Below, one piece after another: positions 33,337 to 42,060 of a DNA stretch of 64,000 nucleotides (its first letter is position 1; each line of letters begins with the position of its first letter). Below the pieces are notes generated by a model. The model was not told the DNA's origin, searched no databases, and saw nothing but the letters and a program-made list of their open reading frames with translations. Origin of the DNA: Paenibacillus sp. FSL R7-0337 (lineage in GTDB: Bacteria > Bacillota > Bacilli > Paenibacillales > Paenibacillaceae); contig NZ_CP150218.1 of the NCBI RefSeq assembly GCF_037969875.1, positions 4,278,001 through 4,342,000 of the forward strand, written 5' to 3'. A program made the translations under genes and the position numbers.

Positions 33337-33723
33337 ATGGAAAAGAAGAAAGTGTTAATCGTCGACGATCAGAATGGAATCCGGATTCTTCTCATGGAAG
33401 TATTCAATAGTGAAGGTTATGCCACCTTTCAGGCAGCTAACGGGAAATTGGCGCTGGACATTGTCAGGAACGAATCGCCGGATATGGTTTTGCTGGATAT
33501 GAAAATTCCGGGGATGGACGGACTCGAGATTCTCAAGCATCTGAAGGAGCTTAATCCGGCGATCAAGGTCATTATGATGACGGCCTACGGAGAGCTGGAC
33601 ATGATTAAGGAAGCGACCAAGCTGGGAGCCCTGATGCATTTTACCAAGCCGTTTGATATCGATGAGATGCGCGTTGCCGTCAATATGCACCTGCACAACA
33701 AATCAGTTGACCAATGCAGCTAG
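33337..33723 (+). CDS. spo0F: Sporulation phosphorelay response regulator Spo0F
   Basis: 128 residues: a single receiver domain with no output domain. The acidic pocket VDDQNG, phospho-acceptor Asp in VLLDMKIPGMDG, Thr in MMTAYGE and Lys in FTKPFDIDEM are present. It takes phosphate from sensor kinases and passes it through Spo0B to Spo0A. Ribosome site GGGAGGG. Position between pyrG and fba is conserved in Bacillales. Upstream SigH-like promoter. The sensor kinase at 7.7 kb is a candidate phosphate donor. Confidence 0.95.
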   Translation: MEKKKVLIVDDQNGIRILLMEVFNSEGYATFQAANGKLALDIVRNESPDMVLLDMKIPGMDGLEILKHLKELNPAIKVIMMTAYGELDMIKEATKLGALMHFTKPFDIDEMRVAVNMHLHNKSVDQCS

Positions 33724-33808
33724 CTTAGAAAAATAGAGTTTGGGGACATCCTGTTATGGATACGCTAAAAGAGGAAATGATCCGCCGGCAAAGGGTTGGC
33801 TGTATATC

Positions 33809-33829
33809 GTCCCACCGGGACATTTTTTT
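33809..33829 (+). terminator. spo0F terminator
   Basis: GTCCC pairs with GGGAC across ACC, followed by ATTTTTTT. Confidence 0.7.
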
Positions 33830-33840
33830 GTGTATCCTAT

Positions 33841-33869
33841 TTAGTATTTAACACAGGATGTGCTATAAT
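33841..33869 (+). promoter_or_regulatory. fba promoter
   Basis: TTAGTA, 17-bp spacer, TATAAT (33864-33869), about 60 nt before the start codon. Confidence 0.5.
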
Positions 33870-33928
33870 AGGCCTGTATGTGATGTCGGCTTATATAAGC
33901 AACCCAATATTTTAGGAGGATTGAAACC

Positions 33929-34783
33929 ATGCCATTAGTATCTATGACAGACATGTTGACCAAAGCACTTGAAGGAAAATATGCAGTTGGCCAGTTCAAC
34001 ATCAATAACCTGGAGTGGACGCAAGCGATTCTTGGTGCAGCAGAAGAAGAGAAGTCACCGGTAATCCTTGGCGTATCCGAAGGCGCAGCTCGTCACATGG
34101 GCGGCTTTACCACAGTAGTTAAGATGGTTGAAGGTCTTATTCATGACATGAAAATCACCGTTCCTGTAGCCATCCACTTGGACCACGGTTCAAGCTTTGA
34201 CAAATGTAAAGATGCAATCGATGCCGGCTTCACTTCCGTAATGATCGACGGCTCCCACCACCCAATCGACGAGAACATTGAAATGACTAAAAAAGTCGTT
34301 GACTATGCTCACGCTAAAGGTGTATCTGTAGAAGCAGAAGTTGGTACTGTAGGCGGACAGGAAGATGACGTTATCGGCGGCATCCAATACGCTGACCTTA
34401 ACGAATGCGTACGCATCGTTAAAGAAACAGGCATCGACACTCTGGCTCCTGCACTGGGTTCCGTACACGGTCCTTACCTGGGCGAACCAAACCTTGGATT
34501 CAAGGAAATGGAAGAAATTCGCGATGCAGTTAACCTTCCGCTTGTACTTCACGGCGGTACTGGTATCCCGGTACATGACATTCAGAAATCCATCTCCCTG
34601 GGTACTTCCAAGATCAACGTGAACACTGAGAACCAAATCGCGTTCGCTAAGGTTGTTCGCGAAGTTCTTGCTGCTAAGCCGGATGCTTACGATCCGCGTA
34701 CATTTATCGCACCAGGCCGCGATGCTATCAAGCAGACTGTTATCGGCAAAATCCGCGAATTCGGATCCAGCAACAAAGCCTAA
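33929..34783 (+). CDS. fbaA: Class II fructose-1,6-bisphosphate aldolase
   Basis: 284 residues, TAGGAGG upstream. Zinc ligands and active-site residues are evident in VAIHLDHGSSFDKC, MIDGSHHPIDEN, VEAEVGTVGGQED, ALGSVHGPYLGEPNL and LPLVLHGGTGIP. Cleaves fructose-1,6-bisphosphate to dihydroxyacetone phosphate and glyceraldehyde-3-phosphate in glycolysis, and runs in reverse in gluconeogenesis. Codon use is strongly biased, as in highly expressed genes. Confidence 0.97.
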   Translation: MPLVSMTDMLTKALEGKYAVGQFNINNLEWTQAILGAAEEEKSPVILGVSEGAARHMGGFTTVVKMVEGLIHDMKITVPVAIHLDHGSSFDKCKDAIDAGFTSVMIDGSHHPIDENIEMTKKVVDYAHAKGVSVEAEVGTVGGQEDDVIGGIQYADLNECVRIVKETGIDTLAPALGSVHGPYLGEPNLGFKEMEEIRDAVNLPLVLHGGTGIPVHDIQKSISLGTSKINVNTENQIAFAKVVREVLAAKPDAYDPRTFIAPGRDAIKQTVIGKIREFGSSNKA

Positions 34784-34830
34784 TTAATACCCTGCCGCAT
34801 AACGTTTTTCCGCACAAGCCATTTCGTTTT

Positions 34831-34885
34831 CCTCAGAAACGGGTGCCGTCCTTCAGGTAAGGACGGCGCAGCCGTTTCTTCTTCT
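34831..34885 (+). repeat. Degenerate partial copy of the dispersed repeat
   Basis: GAAACGG, GCCGTCCTTCAGGTAAGGACGGC and GCCGTTTCTTCTTCT keep the nested GC palindrome; the AT hairpin is absent. It lies between fbaA and murA2. Confidence 0.6.
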
Positions 34886-34980
34886 AATCACCAATCACAA
34901 GTAGTCCTTTTGTCACCTTAAGCCACAACTGGTATTGCCATAACAAGCTGCAATACACGTAGGGGGAACCAGATAAATTT

Positions 34981-36234
34981 ATGGAAAAATTAATGATTGG
35001 CGGCGGACGTCCGCTAGAGGGCGTTGTTACCATCAGCGGAGCAAAGAATAGCGCTATTGCGCTTATTCCTGCAGCAATTTTGGCGGAGTCTGAAGTTGTG
35101 CTGGATAATTTGCCTGCGCTTAGTGATGTTGCCGTTTACTCCGAAATTCTGGAGGAGCTTGGCGCGAGCGTGTCTTGGACAGGCAGCCAAATGAGAATTA
35201 ATCCCTCCCGTATCGTATCCATTCCCATGCCTAACGGACCGGTAAAAAAGCTCCGGGCCTCTTATTATATGATGGGCGCACTTTTGGGCCGGTTTAAGGA
35301 AGCGACCATTGGATTACCCGGCGGCTGTAATTTTGAGCCCCGTCCGATTGACCAGCATATCAAAGGCTTTGAGGCGCTTGGTGCGACTGTTACCAATGAC
35401 CATGGCTCGATTCACCTGTATGCCAAAGAACTGCGCGGTGCTAAGATCTATCTGGATGTATCCAGTGTCGGTGCCACCATTAACATTATGCTCGCGGCCT
35501 CCCGTGCCAAAGGCTCTACAATTATTGAAAATGCGGCTAAAGAGCCTGAGATTATAGATGTAGCTACCCTGCTCAACTCCATGGGCGCTGTTATTAAGGG
35601 CGCCGGTACCGAAACGATCCGGATTGAAGGCGTAAGTGAAATGCACGGCTGCCGCCATTCGATCATTCCTGACCGTATTCAAGCTGGAACATATATGATT
35701 GCCGCTGCGGCTACGCGGGGCAATGTCTTAATTGATAACGTGATTCCCAAGCATCTGGAGGCACTCACTGCCAAGCTGCTGGAAATGGGAGTAGACATAG
35801 AAGAATTGGATGAGAGTATCCGGGTGATCGGCAGGGCCAAGTACCAGCACGCAGATGTCAAGGCGCTGATCTATCCCGGTTTCGCGACTGATCTGCAATC
35901 TCCAATGACGAGTATGCTGACTCAGGCTGAAGGCGTTAGCGTCCTAAGCGATTTCGTCTACAGCAACCGGTTCAAGCATGTTCCTGAATTGGTCCGCATG
36001 GGCGCTAAGATTCGTGTGGAAGGACGTTCCGCAATCATTGAAGGCGGTCCGCTGAATGCGGCCAAGGTGAAGGCTGCTGATCTCCGCGCAGGCGCAGCCC
36101 TGGTGATTGCAGGTCTTACTGTTGAAGAAGGTATCACTGAAGTGACAGGTGTAGAGTATATTGACCGCGGTTATGACAACCTCGTAAGTAATCTTCGCAG
36201 TTTAGGAGCCGATGTCTGGCGCGAGAACGAATAA
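34981..36234 (+). CDS. murA2: UDP-N-acetylglucosamine 1-carboxyvinyltransferase (MurA2/MurZ)
   Basis: 417 residues, TAGGGGGAA upstream. EPSP-synthase-like fold: MEKLMIGGGRPLEGVVTISGAKNSA, the catalytic loop LPGGCNFEPRPIDQH with the Cys that fosfomycin alkylates, and ATDLQSPMTSMLTQAEGVS. First committed step of peptidoglycan synthesis (adds enolpyruvate to UDP-GlcNAc). Its place before rho corresponds to the second Bacillales paralogue. Confidence 0.95.
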   Translation: MEKLMIGGGRPLEGVVTISGAKNSAIALIPAAILAESEVVLDNLPALSDVAVYSEILEELGASVSWTGSQMRINPSRIVSIPMPNGPVKKLRASYYMMGALLGRFKEATIGLPGGCNFEPRPIDQHIKGFEALGATVTNDHGSIHLYAKELRGAKIYLDVSSVGATINIMLAASRAKGSTIIENAAKEPEIIDVATLLNSMGAVIKGAGTETIRIEGVSEMHGCRHSIIPDRIQAGTYMIAAAATRGNVLIDNVIPKHLEALTAKLLEMGVDIEELDESIRVIGRAKYQHADVKALIYPGFATDLQSPMTSMLTQAEGVSVLSDFVYSNRFKHVPELVRMGAKIRVEGRSAIIEGGPLNAAKVKAADLRAGAALVIAGLTVEEGITEVTGVEYIDRGYDNLVSNLRSLGADVWRENE

Positions 36235-36300
36235 GGAGAATACCCGGATTGGCAAGCAGAAATTGGCTGCCTGAGTGCATATCTCCTTCCAATTCGGGTA
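36233..36300 (+). promoter_or_regulatory. Possible pseudoknot or switching leader before rho
   Basis: AAGGAGA (36233-36239) is complementary to TCTCCTT (36282-36288), and TACCCGGATTGG (36241-36252) to CCAATTCGGGTA (36289-36300, one G-U pair). The helices interleave (A-B-A'-B'), so they form a pseudoknot or exclude each other. No T-run follows. Confidence 0.45.
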
Positions 36301-36335
36301 ATCCTATCCTAATAAGCAATTTCATAGACTCATAG
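36249..36335 (+). CDS. Possible short leader peptide upstream of rho
   Basis: 28 codons from TTG, 9 nt after a perfect AAGGAGA site, ending at TAG about 43 nt before rho. That binding site would be masked by the TCTCCTT helix. E. coli rho has a leader peptide (rhoL), but the two show no visible similarity. Speculative; may be a chance frame. Confidence 0.25.
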   Translation: MASRNWLPECISPSNSGNPILISNFIDS

Positions 36336-36378
36336 TTTAGAACTCATCATACACAAATTGAATAGGTGGTTATAGCAC

Positions 36379-37737
36379 ATGGATCTTCAAATTTCCGATC
36401 TGGAAGAAATGAAGCTTACCGATCTGTATAAGCTGGCTAAGAAATACCAGATTCCTTATTACGGAACGCTTAAGAAGCGGGAGTTAATCTTCGCTATTCT
36501 TAGAGCACAGGCAGAGCAGAGCGGTCTAATGTTTATGGAAGGCGTGCTTGAGATTCTGCCGGAAGGCTATGGCTTCCTTCGGCCGATTAACTACTTGCCG
36601 AGTGCAGAGGATATTTATATCTCCGCATCGCAGATCCGCAAGTTCGACCTTAGAAGCGGTGACCTGGTCTCCGGGAAATGCCGGACGCCCAAAGAGAACG
36701 AGCGCTATTTTGGACTCTTGCAGGTGAATGCCGTCAACGGCGAGAACCCGGCAACTGCAGCTGAACGGTTACATTTTCCGGCGCTTACGCCGCTTTATCC
36801 GCAAGATAAGCTGCCGCTCGAAACATCCCCAACCCATTTATCGACCCGTATCATGGATTTGCTTGCTCCTGTAGGTCTGGGGCAACGCGGTTTAATTGTA
36901 GCACCTCCCAAAGCAGGGAAGACGCTCCTCCTCAAAGAAATTGCCAACAGTATCTCTACGAACAATCCCGAGATTGCACTGTTTGTTTTGCTGATCGATG
37001 AACGTCCTGAGGAAGTAACGGATATGCAGCGTTCGGTTAAAGGTGAGGTAGTGGCTTCGACATTTGACGAGCTGCCGGAGAATCATATCAAAGTGGCAGA
37101 GCTTGTACTCCAGCGTGCGCTGCGTCTGGTAGAGCACAAGAAGGATGTTGTCATTCTGCTAGACAGCATTACCCGTCTTGCCCGTGCTTACAATCTCGTA
37201 GTTCCGCCATCCGGCCGGACACTTAGCGGAGGGATCGATCCTGCCGCGTTCCATCGGCCTAAGCGTTTCTTCGGTTCGGCACGTAACGTGGAGGAGGGCG
37301 GCAGCTTAACTATTCTTGCTACCGCACTGATTGATACCGGATCACGGATGGATGATATTATTTATGAGGAATTCAAGGGTACAGGGAACATGGAGCTCCA
37401 TCTGGACCGTAAGCTGGCTGAGCGCCGGATCTTCCCGGCAATTGATATCCGCCGTTCAGGTACGCGCCGTGAAGAAGTATTGCTTAGCAAGGAAGAGCTG
37501 GATACAATCTGGTCGATCCGTAAAAATATGAATGAATCCTATGACTTCGTAGAAGGATTCCTGAAGAAGCTGCGTGACAGCAAGACGAATGCGGAGTTCC
37601 TGGCCTCCTTCGATGTGGCTGGAGGCAAGGATTCCTCGTCAGCAAGCGGTACGGCCAGCAAAGGCGGCACCTCGAATAGCGGCTCGTCCGCCCGCCGCAC
37701 CACGCGTCCCAAGGCGCCTTCTGTGCCGACTACCTGA
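36379..37737 (+). CDS. rho: Transcription termination factor Rho
   Basis: 452 residues. N-terminal Rho_N helices (MKLTDLYKLAKKYQIP), cold-shock-like RNA-binding domain (GVLEILPEGYGFLRP, DIYISASQIRKF), and RecA-type ATPase with Walker A PPKAGKTLLLKEI, LLIDERPEEVTDMQ and the SGGIDPAAFHRPKRFFGSARN loop. A hexameric helicase that ends transcripts. The last 30-odd residues are Ser/Gly/Thr/Ala-rich low complexity, an extension beyond the usual end. Between murA2 and rpmE as in Bacillales, with a radical SAM gene inserted. Confidence 0.96.
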   Translation: MDLQISDLEEMKLTDLYKLAKKYQIPYYGTLKKRELIFAILRAQAEQSGLMFMEGVLEILPEGYGFLRPINYLPSAEDIYISASQIRKFDLRSGDLVSGKCRTPKENERYFGLLQVNAVNGENPATAAERLHFPALTPLYPQDKLPLETSPTHLSTRIMDLLAPVGLGQRGLIVAPPKAGKTLLLKEIANSISTNNPEIALFVLLIDERPEEVTDMQRSVKGEVVASTFDELPENHIKVAELVLQRALRLVEHKKDVVILLDSITRLARAYNLVVPPSGRTLSGGIDPAAFHRPKRFFGSARNVEEGGSLTILATALIDTGSRMDDIIYEEFKGTGNMELHLDRKLAERRIFPAIDIRRSGTRREEVLLSKEELDTIWSIRKNMNESYDFVEGFLKKLRDSKTNAEFLASFDVAGGKDSSSASGTASKGGTSNSGSSARRTTRPKAPSVPTT

Positions 37738-37762
37738 GAATAGATAACAAGAGGAGAATAAC

Positions 37763-39040
37763 ATGTATTTGGTATATGCCGACGAACAAGGAAACGTATA
37801 TGATCATCCCGAGCTGTATGCCCTGGCCCGCAGTGGCGATATGATCGTTGAGATACTGGAGGAAGAGCTGGTTCCGCTGCCTGAGGGGGCCACGCTGGTC
37901 GGGCTTCCGAGCACGCGGGCGATTGGGATGAATCCGGAGACTGGTGAGATGCTGCCCCTGCCGGCAGGTTCGCAGGCTGTCGGAGCCTTGCTGCCGCAGG
38001 GATACACTCGTCTGTGCCTTCCCGGTTACGTCAAGACAGACAAGACCTACAAGCTTCCGCTCTTCGGATATTCCGCTGTAGTATGGAAGGACGGCGGTTT
38101 CTATGTGGCGGCTGATCTTACTGATGATCCGGAGCAGTGGAACCCGCTTAATTGCGACCGGGACGATGTGAAGACCGGTGTGGGCGAACTGACTGCGAAG
38201 TACCCGGAGAACCGTCTGTATAATCACTTGTCCAACTGCGCGCTGGAATATGAATGCTTAACCTCGTCCAATACCTTCCTGGGCCGCTGGGAGGGTGCTG
38301 TTCCGGTCTCATACTCCTGCAATGCCGGCTGCTTCGGTTGTATCTCTGAACAGCCCGATGACAGCGGGTTTGTGTCCCCGCAGACCCGGATGAACTTCCG
38401 TCCGGCTGTGAACGAAGTATCGCAAGTAATGCTGGAGCACCTGAAGACGCCGGAATCGATTGTCAGCTTTGGACAGGGCTGTGAAGGCGAGCCTTCTACG
38501 CAGGCGAAGCTGATTATTGAATCTATCCGTGAAGTCCGGTCCATTACCGATATGGGCTATATCAATATCAACACCAATGCCGGCTTAAGCGATCATATCC
38601 GCGGCATTGTTGATGCAGGGCTTGATCTAATGCGGGTTAGTACCATCAGCGCGCTGGATGACCATTATAACGCCTATTACAAGCCTCGCGGATATACGCT
38701 GGCTAACGTGGAGAAGTCGCTGAAGTACGCTGCCTCACAAGGCGTATATACCTCCATTAACTATTTGATTTTCCCGGGGGTTACTGACCGTGAGGAAGAG
38801 ATTGAAGCGATGGTGGAGTTCGTCAGACGTACAGATCTTAAGCTCATTCAGATGCGTAATCTCAATATTGACCCAGAGAGCTATCTGGAGCTTATTCCTC
38901 CTGCACGGGGCGAGATTCTTGGCATGAAGACCATGCTCGAGATCTTCCGTGAGGAGCTCCCGGAGGTTGTCATTGGTTCCTTCACCCATGTTCCCCCTGC
39001 TGAGCTGGCCCGTGCCAAGCAGCGCAGAGTGCAGCTTTAG
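37763..39040 (+). CDS. Radical SAM protein of unknown function
   Basis: 425 residues, AAGAGGAG upstream. The iron-sulfur motif CNAGCFGC (CxxxCxxC), after VSYS, lies at about residue 188; SFGQGCEGEPSTQAKLI and ININTNAGLSDHI are typical SAM-barrel strands. The first 185 residues are an unusual Gly/Pro/Leu-rich domain I do not recognise, perhaps substrate binding. No tell-tale SPASM or B12 domain. It sits between rho and rpmE, where B. subtilis has no such gene. Substrate and product unknown. Confidence 0.85.
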   Translation: MYLVYADEQGNVYDHPELYALARSGDMIVEILEEELVPLPEGATLVGLPSTRAIGMNPETGEMLPLPAGSQAVGALLPQGYTRLCLPGYVKTDKTYKLPLFGYSAVVWKDGGFYVAADLTDDPEQWNPLNCDRDDVKTGVGELTAKYPENRLYNHLSNCALEYECLTSSNTFLGRWEGAVPVSYSCNAGCFGCISEQPDDSGFVSPQTRMNFRPAVNEVSQVMLEHLKTPESIVSFGQGCEGEPSTQAKLIIESIREVRSITDMGYININTNAGLSDHIRGIVDAGLDLMRVSTISALDDHYNAYYKPRGYTLANVEKSLKYAASQGVYTSINYLIFPGVTDREEEIEAMVEFVRRTDLKLIQMRNLNIDPESYLELIPPARGEILGMKTMLEIFREELPEVVIGSFTHVPPAELARAKQRRVQL

Positions 39041-39069
39041 GCTTTAGGTTTTTAAGAACGGCTGGCCTA

Positions 39070-39099
39070 TTGCAGAGCCTGGGTTTCACATGCTAGAAT
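39070..39099 (+). promoter_or_regulatory. rpmE promoter
   Basis: TTGCAG (39070-39075), 18-bp spacer, extended -10 TGCTAGAAT (39091-39099). Confidence 0.6.
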
Positions 39100-39165
39100 G
39101 TAGCTTGCGTAATCATATAACTCTAGGCCCGCATGAGGCTTAGGGCGTGAGAGGTGAGATTGTAT

Positions 39166-39363
39166 ATGCAAACAACCATTCAACCCAAGTACAATGTAAC
39201 GAAGGTAACCTGCGCTTGCGGCAACACTTTTGAAGCCGGTTCGACAGTACAGGAGCTTCGCGTCGAAATTTGCTCAAGCTGTCACCCGTTCTTCACCGGT
39301 AAGCAGAAGTTCCTGGATGCCGGCGGACGTGTGGACAGATTCAAGAAGAAATATGGTATCTAA
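39166..39363 (+). CDS. rpmE: 50S ribosomal protein L31, zinc-binding type
   Basis: 65 residues from ATG 39166 (GAGAGGTGAG upstream; an in-frame GTG at 39154 is inside that region). Zinc-ribbon cysteines are in CACGNTF and CSSCHPFFTGKQ, so this is the C+ form, used when zinc is sufficient; the body ends FKKKYGI. Has its own promoter downstream of the radical SAM gene and precedes the SRP RNA. Confidence 0.96.
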   Translation: MQTTIQPKYNVTKVTCACGNTFEAGSTVQELRVEICSSCHPFFTGKQKFLDAGGRVDRFKKKYGI

Positions 39364-39405
39364 TTTTGCATAGTTGATTTTTGCCTGTCCGTAAGCTATA
39401 CTTAT

Positions 39406-39680
39406 CTTCGCCGTGCTAGACGGGGAGGTAGCGGTGCCCTGTAACTCGCAATCCGCTGTAGCGAGGTTGAATTCCTGTTAGAGGTGCTGTCGATGTGAGG
39501 CCTTGGTTCCTATAGGCTGTGTTGACGGTTGGGTCCTCCGCAATGAGTGCTTGTGAACCTGGTCAGGTCCGGAAGGAAGCAGCCATAAGCGAGTTTGCTC
39601 TTGTGCCGGAGGGTGGCCTAGCCCGAGCAGTTTTATAGGATTACCGCTTGGATCGCAGCCATCAATAACAGGTGCACGGT
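39406..39680 (+). ncRNA. scr: Large bacterial signal recognition particle RNA (scRNA)
   Basis: About 275 nt, like the 271-nt B. subtilis scRNA. It opens with CCGTGCTAGACGGGGAGGTA followed by GCGGTGCCCTGTAA (Alu domain), carries the Ffh-binding tip GGTCAGGTCCGGAAGGAAGC (39567-39586), and returns with GGCCTAGCCCGAGCAG and GGTGCACGGTTT. It scaffolds Ffh for co-translational targeting to the membrane. Located before dnaX as in B. subtilis. Ends are approximate. Confidence 0.93.
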
Positions 39681-39698
39681 TTAAATAAGGATGATGAT

Positions 39699-39736
39699 AG
39701 CGTCTTTGCTACAAGCAAAGACGCTTTTTGTTTTTC
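39699..39736 (+). terminator. SRP RNA terminator
   Basis: GCGTCTTTGC pairs with GCAAAGACGC across TACAA, followed by TTTTTGTTTTT. Confidence 0.9.
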
Positions 39737-39812
39737 TAGGTATGCTAGGTAATGAGAAATTATTCCCGCTCTGGCTAATATCCTTCCTTGACGGACGGTG
39801 AGCCGCTTCTGC

Positions 39813-39842
39813 TTGGTCAAAGACTTGGGAATATAGTATAAT
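39813..39842 (+). promoter_or_regulatory. dnaX operon promoter
   Basis: TTGGTC (39813-39818), 18-bp spacer, TATAAT (39837-39842), about 52 nt before dnaX. Confidence 0.6.
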
Positions 39843-39893
39843 AAATTAGCGACAAATGCCGGAAAGCGGCAGCCTGAGAGAGGGTAATGCATA

Positions 39894-41663
39894 GTGGAAC
39901 ATATCGCGCTGTACCGTGCCTGGCGGCCGCAGTCGTTTCAAGATATGGTTGGGCAGCAGCATATTATCCAGACGCTGCAGAATGCGATCCGTGAACAGCG
40001 GGTTTCGCATGCCTATCTGTTCAGCGGACCGCGGGGAACCGGTAAGACGAGTGCGGCCAAGGTATTGGCCAAGGCAGTCAATTGCGAGCGGGGCCCGGGT
40101 CCTGAGCCCTGCAATGAGTGTCCGTCTTGTCTGAGGATTACGGCAGGCAACATCATGGATGTTCAGGAGATAGATGCGGCATCCAACCGGGGCGTTGAAG
40201 AGATTCGCGATCTGCGGGATAAGGTGAAATATGCACCTACCGAAGTACGCCGTAAAGTGTATATTATTGATGAAGTGCATATGCTGACAACAGAGGCATT
40301 CAATGCCCTGCTGAAGACGCTCGAAGAGCCTCCGCAGCATGTGATGTTTATACTGGCGACCACCGAGCCGCACAAGCTGCCGGCTACGATCATCTCGCGT
40401 TGTCAGCGGTTTGACTTCCGCCGGGTCTCGCTGGAGGAACAGACGGGCCGCTTGACTGAGATTTGCCAGAAGGAAGGCATTACAGCAGATGCAGATGCTC
40501 TCCAGTATATTGCTCGCCTGTCTGACGGCGGGATGCGCGATGCGCTTAGCATTCTGGATCAGATCTCTTCCTTCACAGACGGGAATGTGACCTATCAGCA
40601 GGTGCTGGGAATGACCGGGGGCATCCCCTCCGAGCAGTTCGCGCGTCTGGCGAACGCTATTCTTGAGAGTGACATGGGACAGCTGCTGGAGCTTGTGGAA
40701 CAGATGATGCATGAGGGCAAGAGCGCAGATAAATGCTTGGAGAATCTTCTGTATTATTTCCGTGATTTACTGATGATCAAGATGGTGCCTGGAGCAAACC
40801 AGCTAACGGACCGCGTGCTTAATCCGGCCGATTTCCGTGATATGGCTGAGGCCTTTACCCGTGACAGGTTATTCCTGATTGTAGAGACGCTGAGCCGCTA
40901 TCTGGGAGAGATGAAGTATGCGACCCATCCACAGACTATATTCGAGGTAGCGCTGATGAAGCTGTGCAGCGGTCCGCAGGGTGCTGCTGCTCCGTCTGTA
41001 GGTGATCCGGTAGTGAATTCGGCCGCACCTGCAGCCGCGAATGGTTCTCCTCAGGTACAGTCCGGTGAGCTGGATCAGCTCAGACGGCAGATTGCCGCAC
41101 TGGAGAAGAAGCTGGAGCAGGCTATTCAAGCCGGAGGGGTTGCTGGCGGCGGGCGTGAGCAGGCAGCGCAGCGCACTGCCCCGCCAAGCGCTCCGCGGGT
41201 ATCCTCCGCCTCTAAGCTTCCCCCGCAGCTGGATAAGTTCATTGCGGGTAAGGACAGTCCTGATTTTAGTGCGGTCTTTAAGCAGTGGAGTCTTGTTCTT
41301 CAGGGTGTGAAGGAAGAGAAGGTCACGGTACACGCTTGGTTTGTGGACGGTGAGCCGGTGGCGGTGATGGAAGATGCTGTGCTGGTTGCCTTCAAGAATA
41401 CCATTCACCGGGATACTACAGAGAAGCCTGCGAACCGGCAGGTCATCGAGAATGTAATGAATGCCAAGCTGGGTAAGCCTTACCGGCTGGTTACTATGAT
41501 GATGCGGGACTGGAATGAAGCAGCGACGAAATCTGCGGCTTCGGCCGGAACAGAGGAGCTGCGTCTGGAGCATGAGCACGAGAGCAGCGAAGGCAAGTCC
41601 GAACCATGGATTGATGAGGCGATCCAGCTCTTTGGAGAAGACCTTGTTGTCATAAAAGAATAA
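39894..41663 (+). CDS. dnaX: DNA polymerase III subunits gamma/tau
   Basis: 589 residues, GTG start, GAGAGGGTAA upstream. Clamp-loader AAA+ domain: YRAWRPQSFQDMVGQ, Walker A SGPRGTGKTSAAK, a four-Cys zinc module (residues about 63-80: C..PCNECPSC), YIIDEVHML and TTEPHKL. C-terminal tau part with a coiled coil (LDQLRRQIAALEKKLEQ) and a polymerase-binding end. Loads the sliding clamp. First gene of dnaX-ebfC-recR. Confidence 0.96.
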   Translation: MEHIALYRAWRPQSFQDMVGQQHIIQTLQNAIREQRVSHAYLFSGPRGTGKTSAAKVLAKAVNCERGPGPEPCNECPSCLRITAGNIMDVQEIDAASNRGVEEIRDLRDKVKYAPTEVRRKVYIIDEVHMLTTEAFNALLKTLEEPPQHVMFILATTEPHKLPATIISRCQRFDFRRVSLEEQTGRLTEICQKEGITADADALQYIARLSDGGMRDALSILDQISSFTDGNVTYQQVLGMTGGIPSEQFARLANAILESDMGQLLELVEQMMHEGKSADKCLENLLYYFRDLLMIKMVPGANQLTDRVLNPADFRDMAEAFTRDRLFLIVETLSRYLGEMKYATHPQTIFEVALMKLCSGPQGAAAPSVGDPVVNSAAPAAANGSPQVQSGELDQLRRQIAALEKKLEQAIQAGGVAGGGREQAAQRTAPPSAPRVSSASKLPPQLDKFIAGKDSPDFSAVFKQWSLVLQGVKEEKVTVHAWFVDGEPVAVMEDAVLVAFKNTIHRDTTEKPANRQVIENVMNAKLGKPYRLVTMMMRDWNEAATKSAASAGTEELRLEHEHESSEGKSEPWIDEAIQLFGEDLVVIKE

Positions 41664-41712
41664 GGATTCAGCTATCAGCGCGAAGATGCGCATCCCAAAG
41701 GAGAGATGATGT

Positions 41713-42024
41713 ATGAATAATATGAACCAAATGATGAAGCAGGTTAAGAAGATGCAGGAACAGATGCTCAAAGCCCAGGAGGAGCTAGGCAGCAAGACGA
41801 TTGAAGGTTCTTCCGGTGGTGGCGTGGTTACCGTTCAGGTGAACGGACACAAGAAATTGCTGTCCATTCAGATCAAGCCGGAGGTTGTTGATCCGGAGGA
41901 TATCGAAATGCTGCAGGATCTGGTGATCACTGCTGTTAATGATGCTCTTACCCAGGCAGAAGAGTTGGCGAACAACGATATGGGTAAATTCACAGGCGGA
42001 ATGAAGATTCCTGGCTTGTTCTAG
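41713..42024 (+). CDS. ebfC: Nucleoid-associated protein EbfC/YbaB
   Basis: 103 residues; AAAGGAGAG upstream. Helix-rich NMNQMMKQVKKMQEQMLKAQEEL followed by the Gly-rich strand GSSGGGVVTVQVNGH and LPxxP-type C-terminal GGMKIPGLF. Dimeric DNA-binding protein, invariably between dnaX and recR. Confidence 0.95.
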   Translation: MNNMNQMMKQVKKMQEQMLKAQEELGSKTIEGSSGGGVVTVQVNGHKKLLSIQIKPEVVDPEDIEMLQDLVITAVNDALTQAEELANNDMGKFTGGMKIPGLF

Positions 42025-42060
42025 GCTTACTCCACTCCCTGCCAAAGGAGAACCGATACT

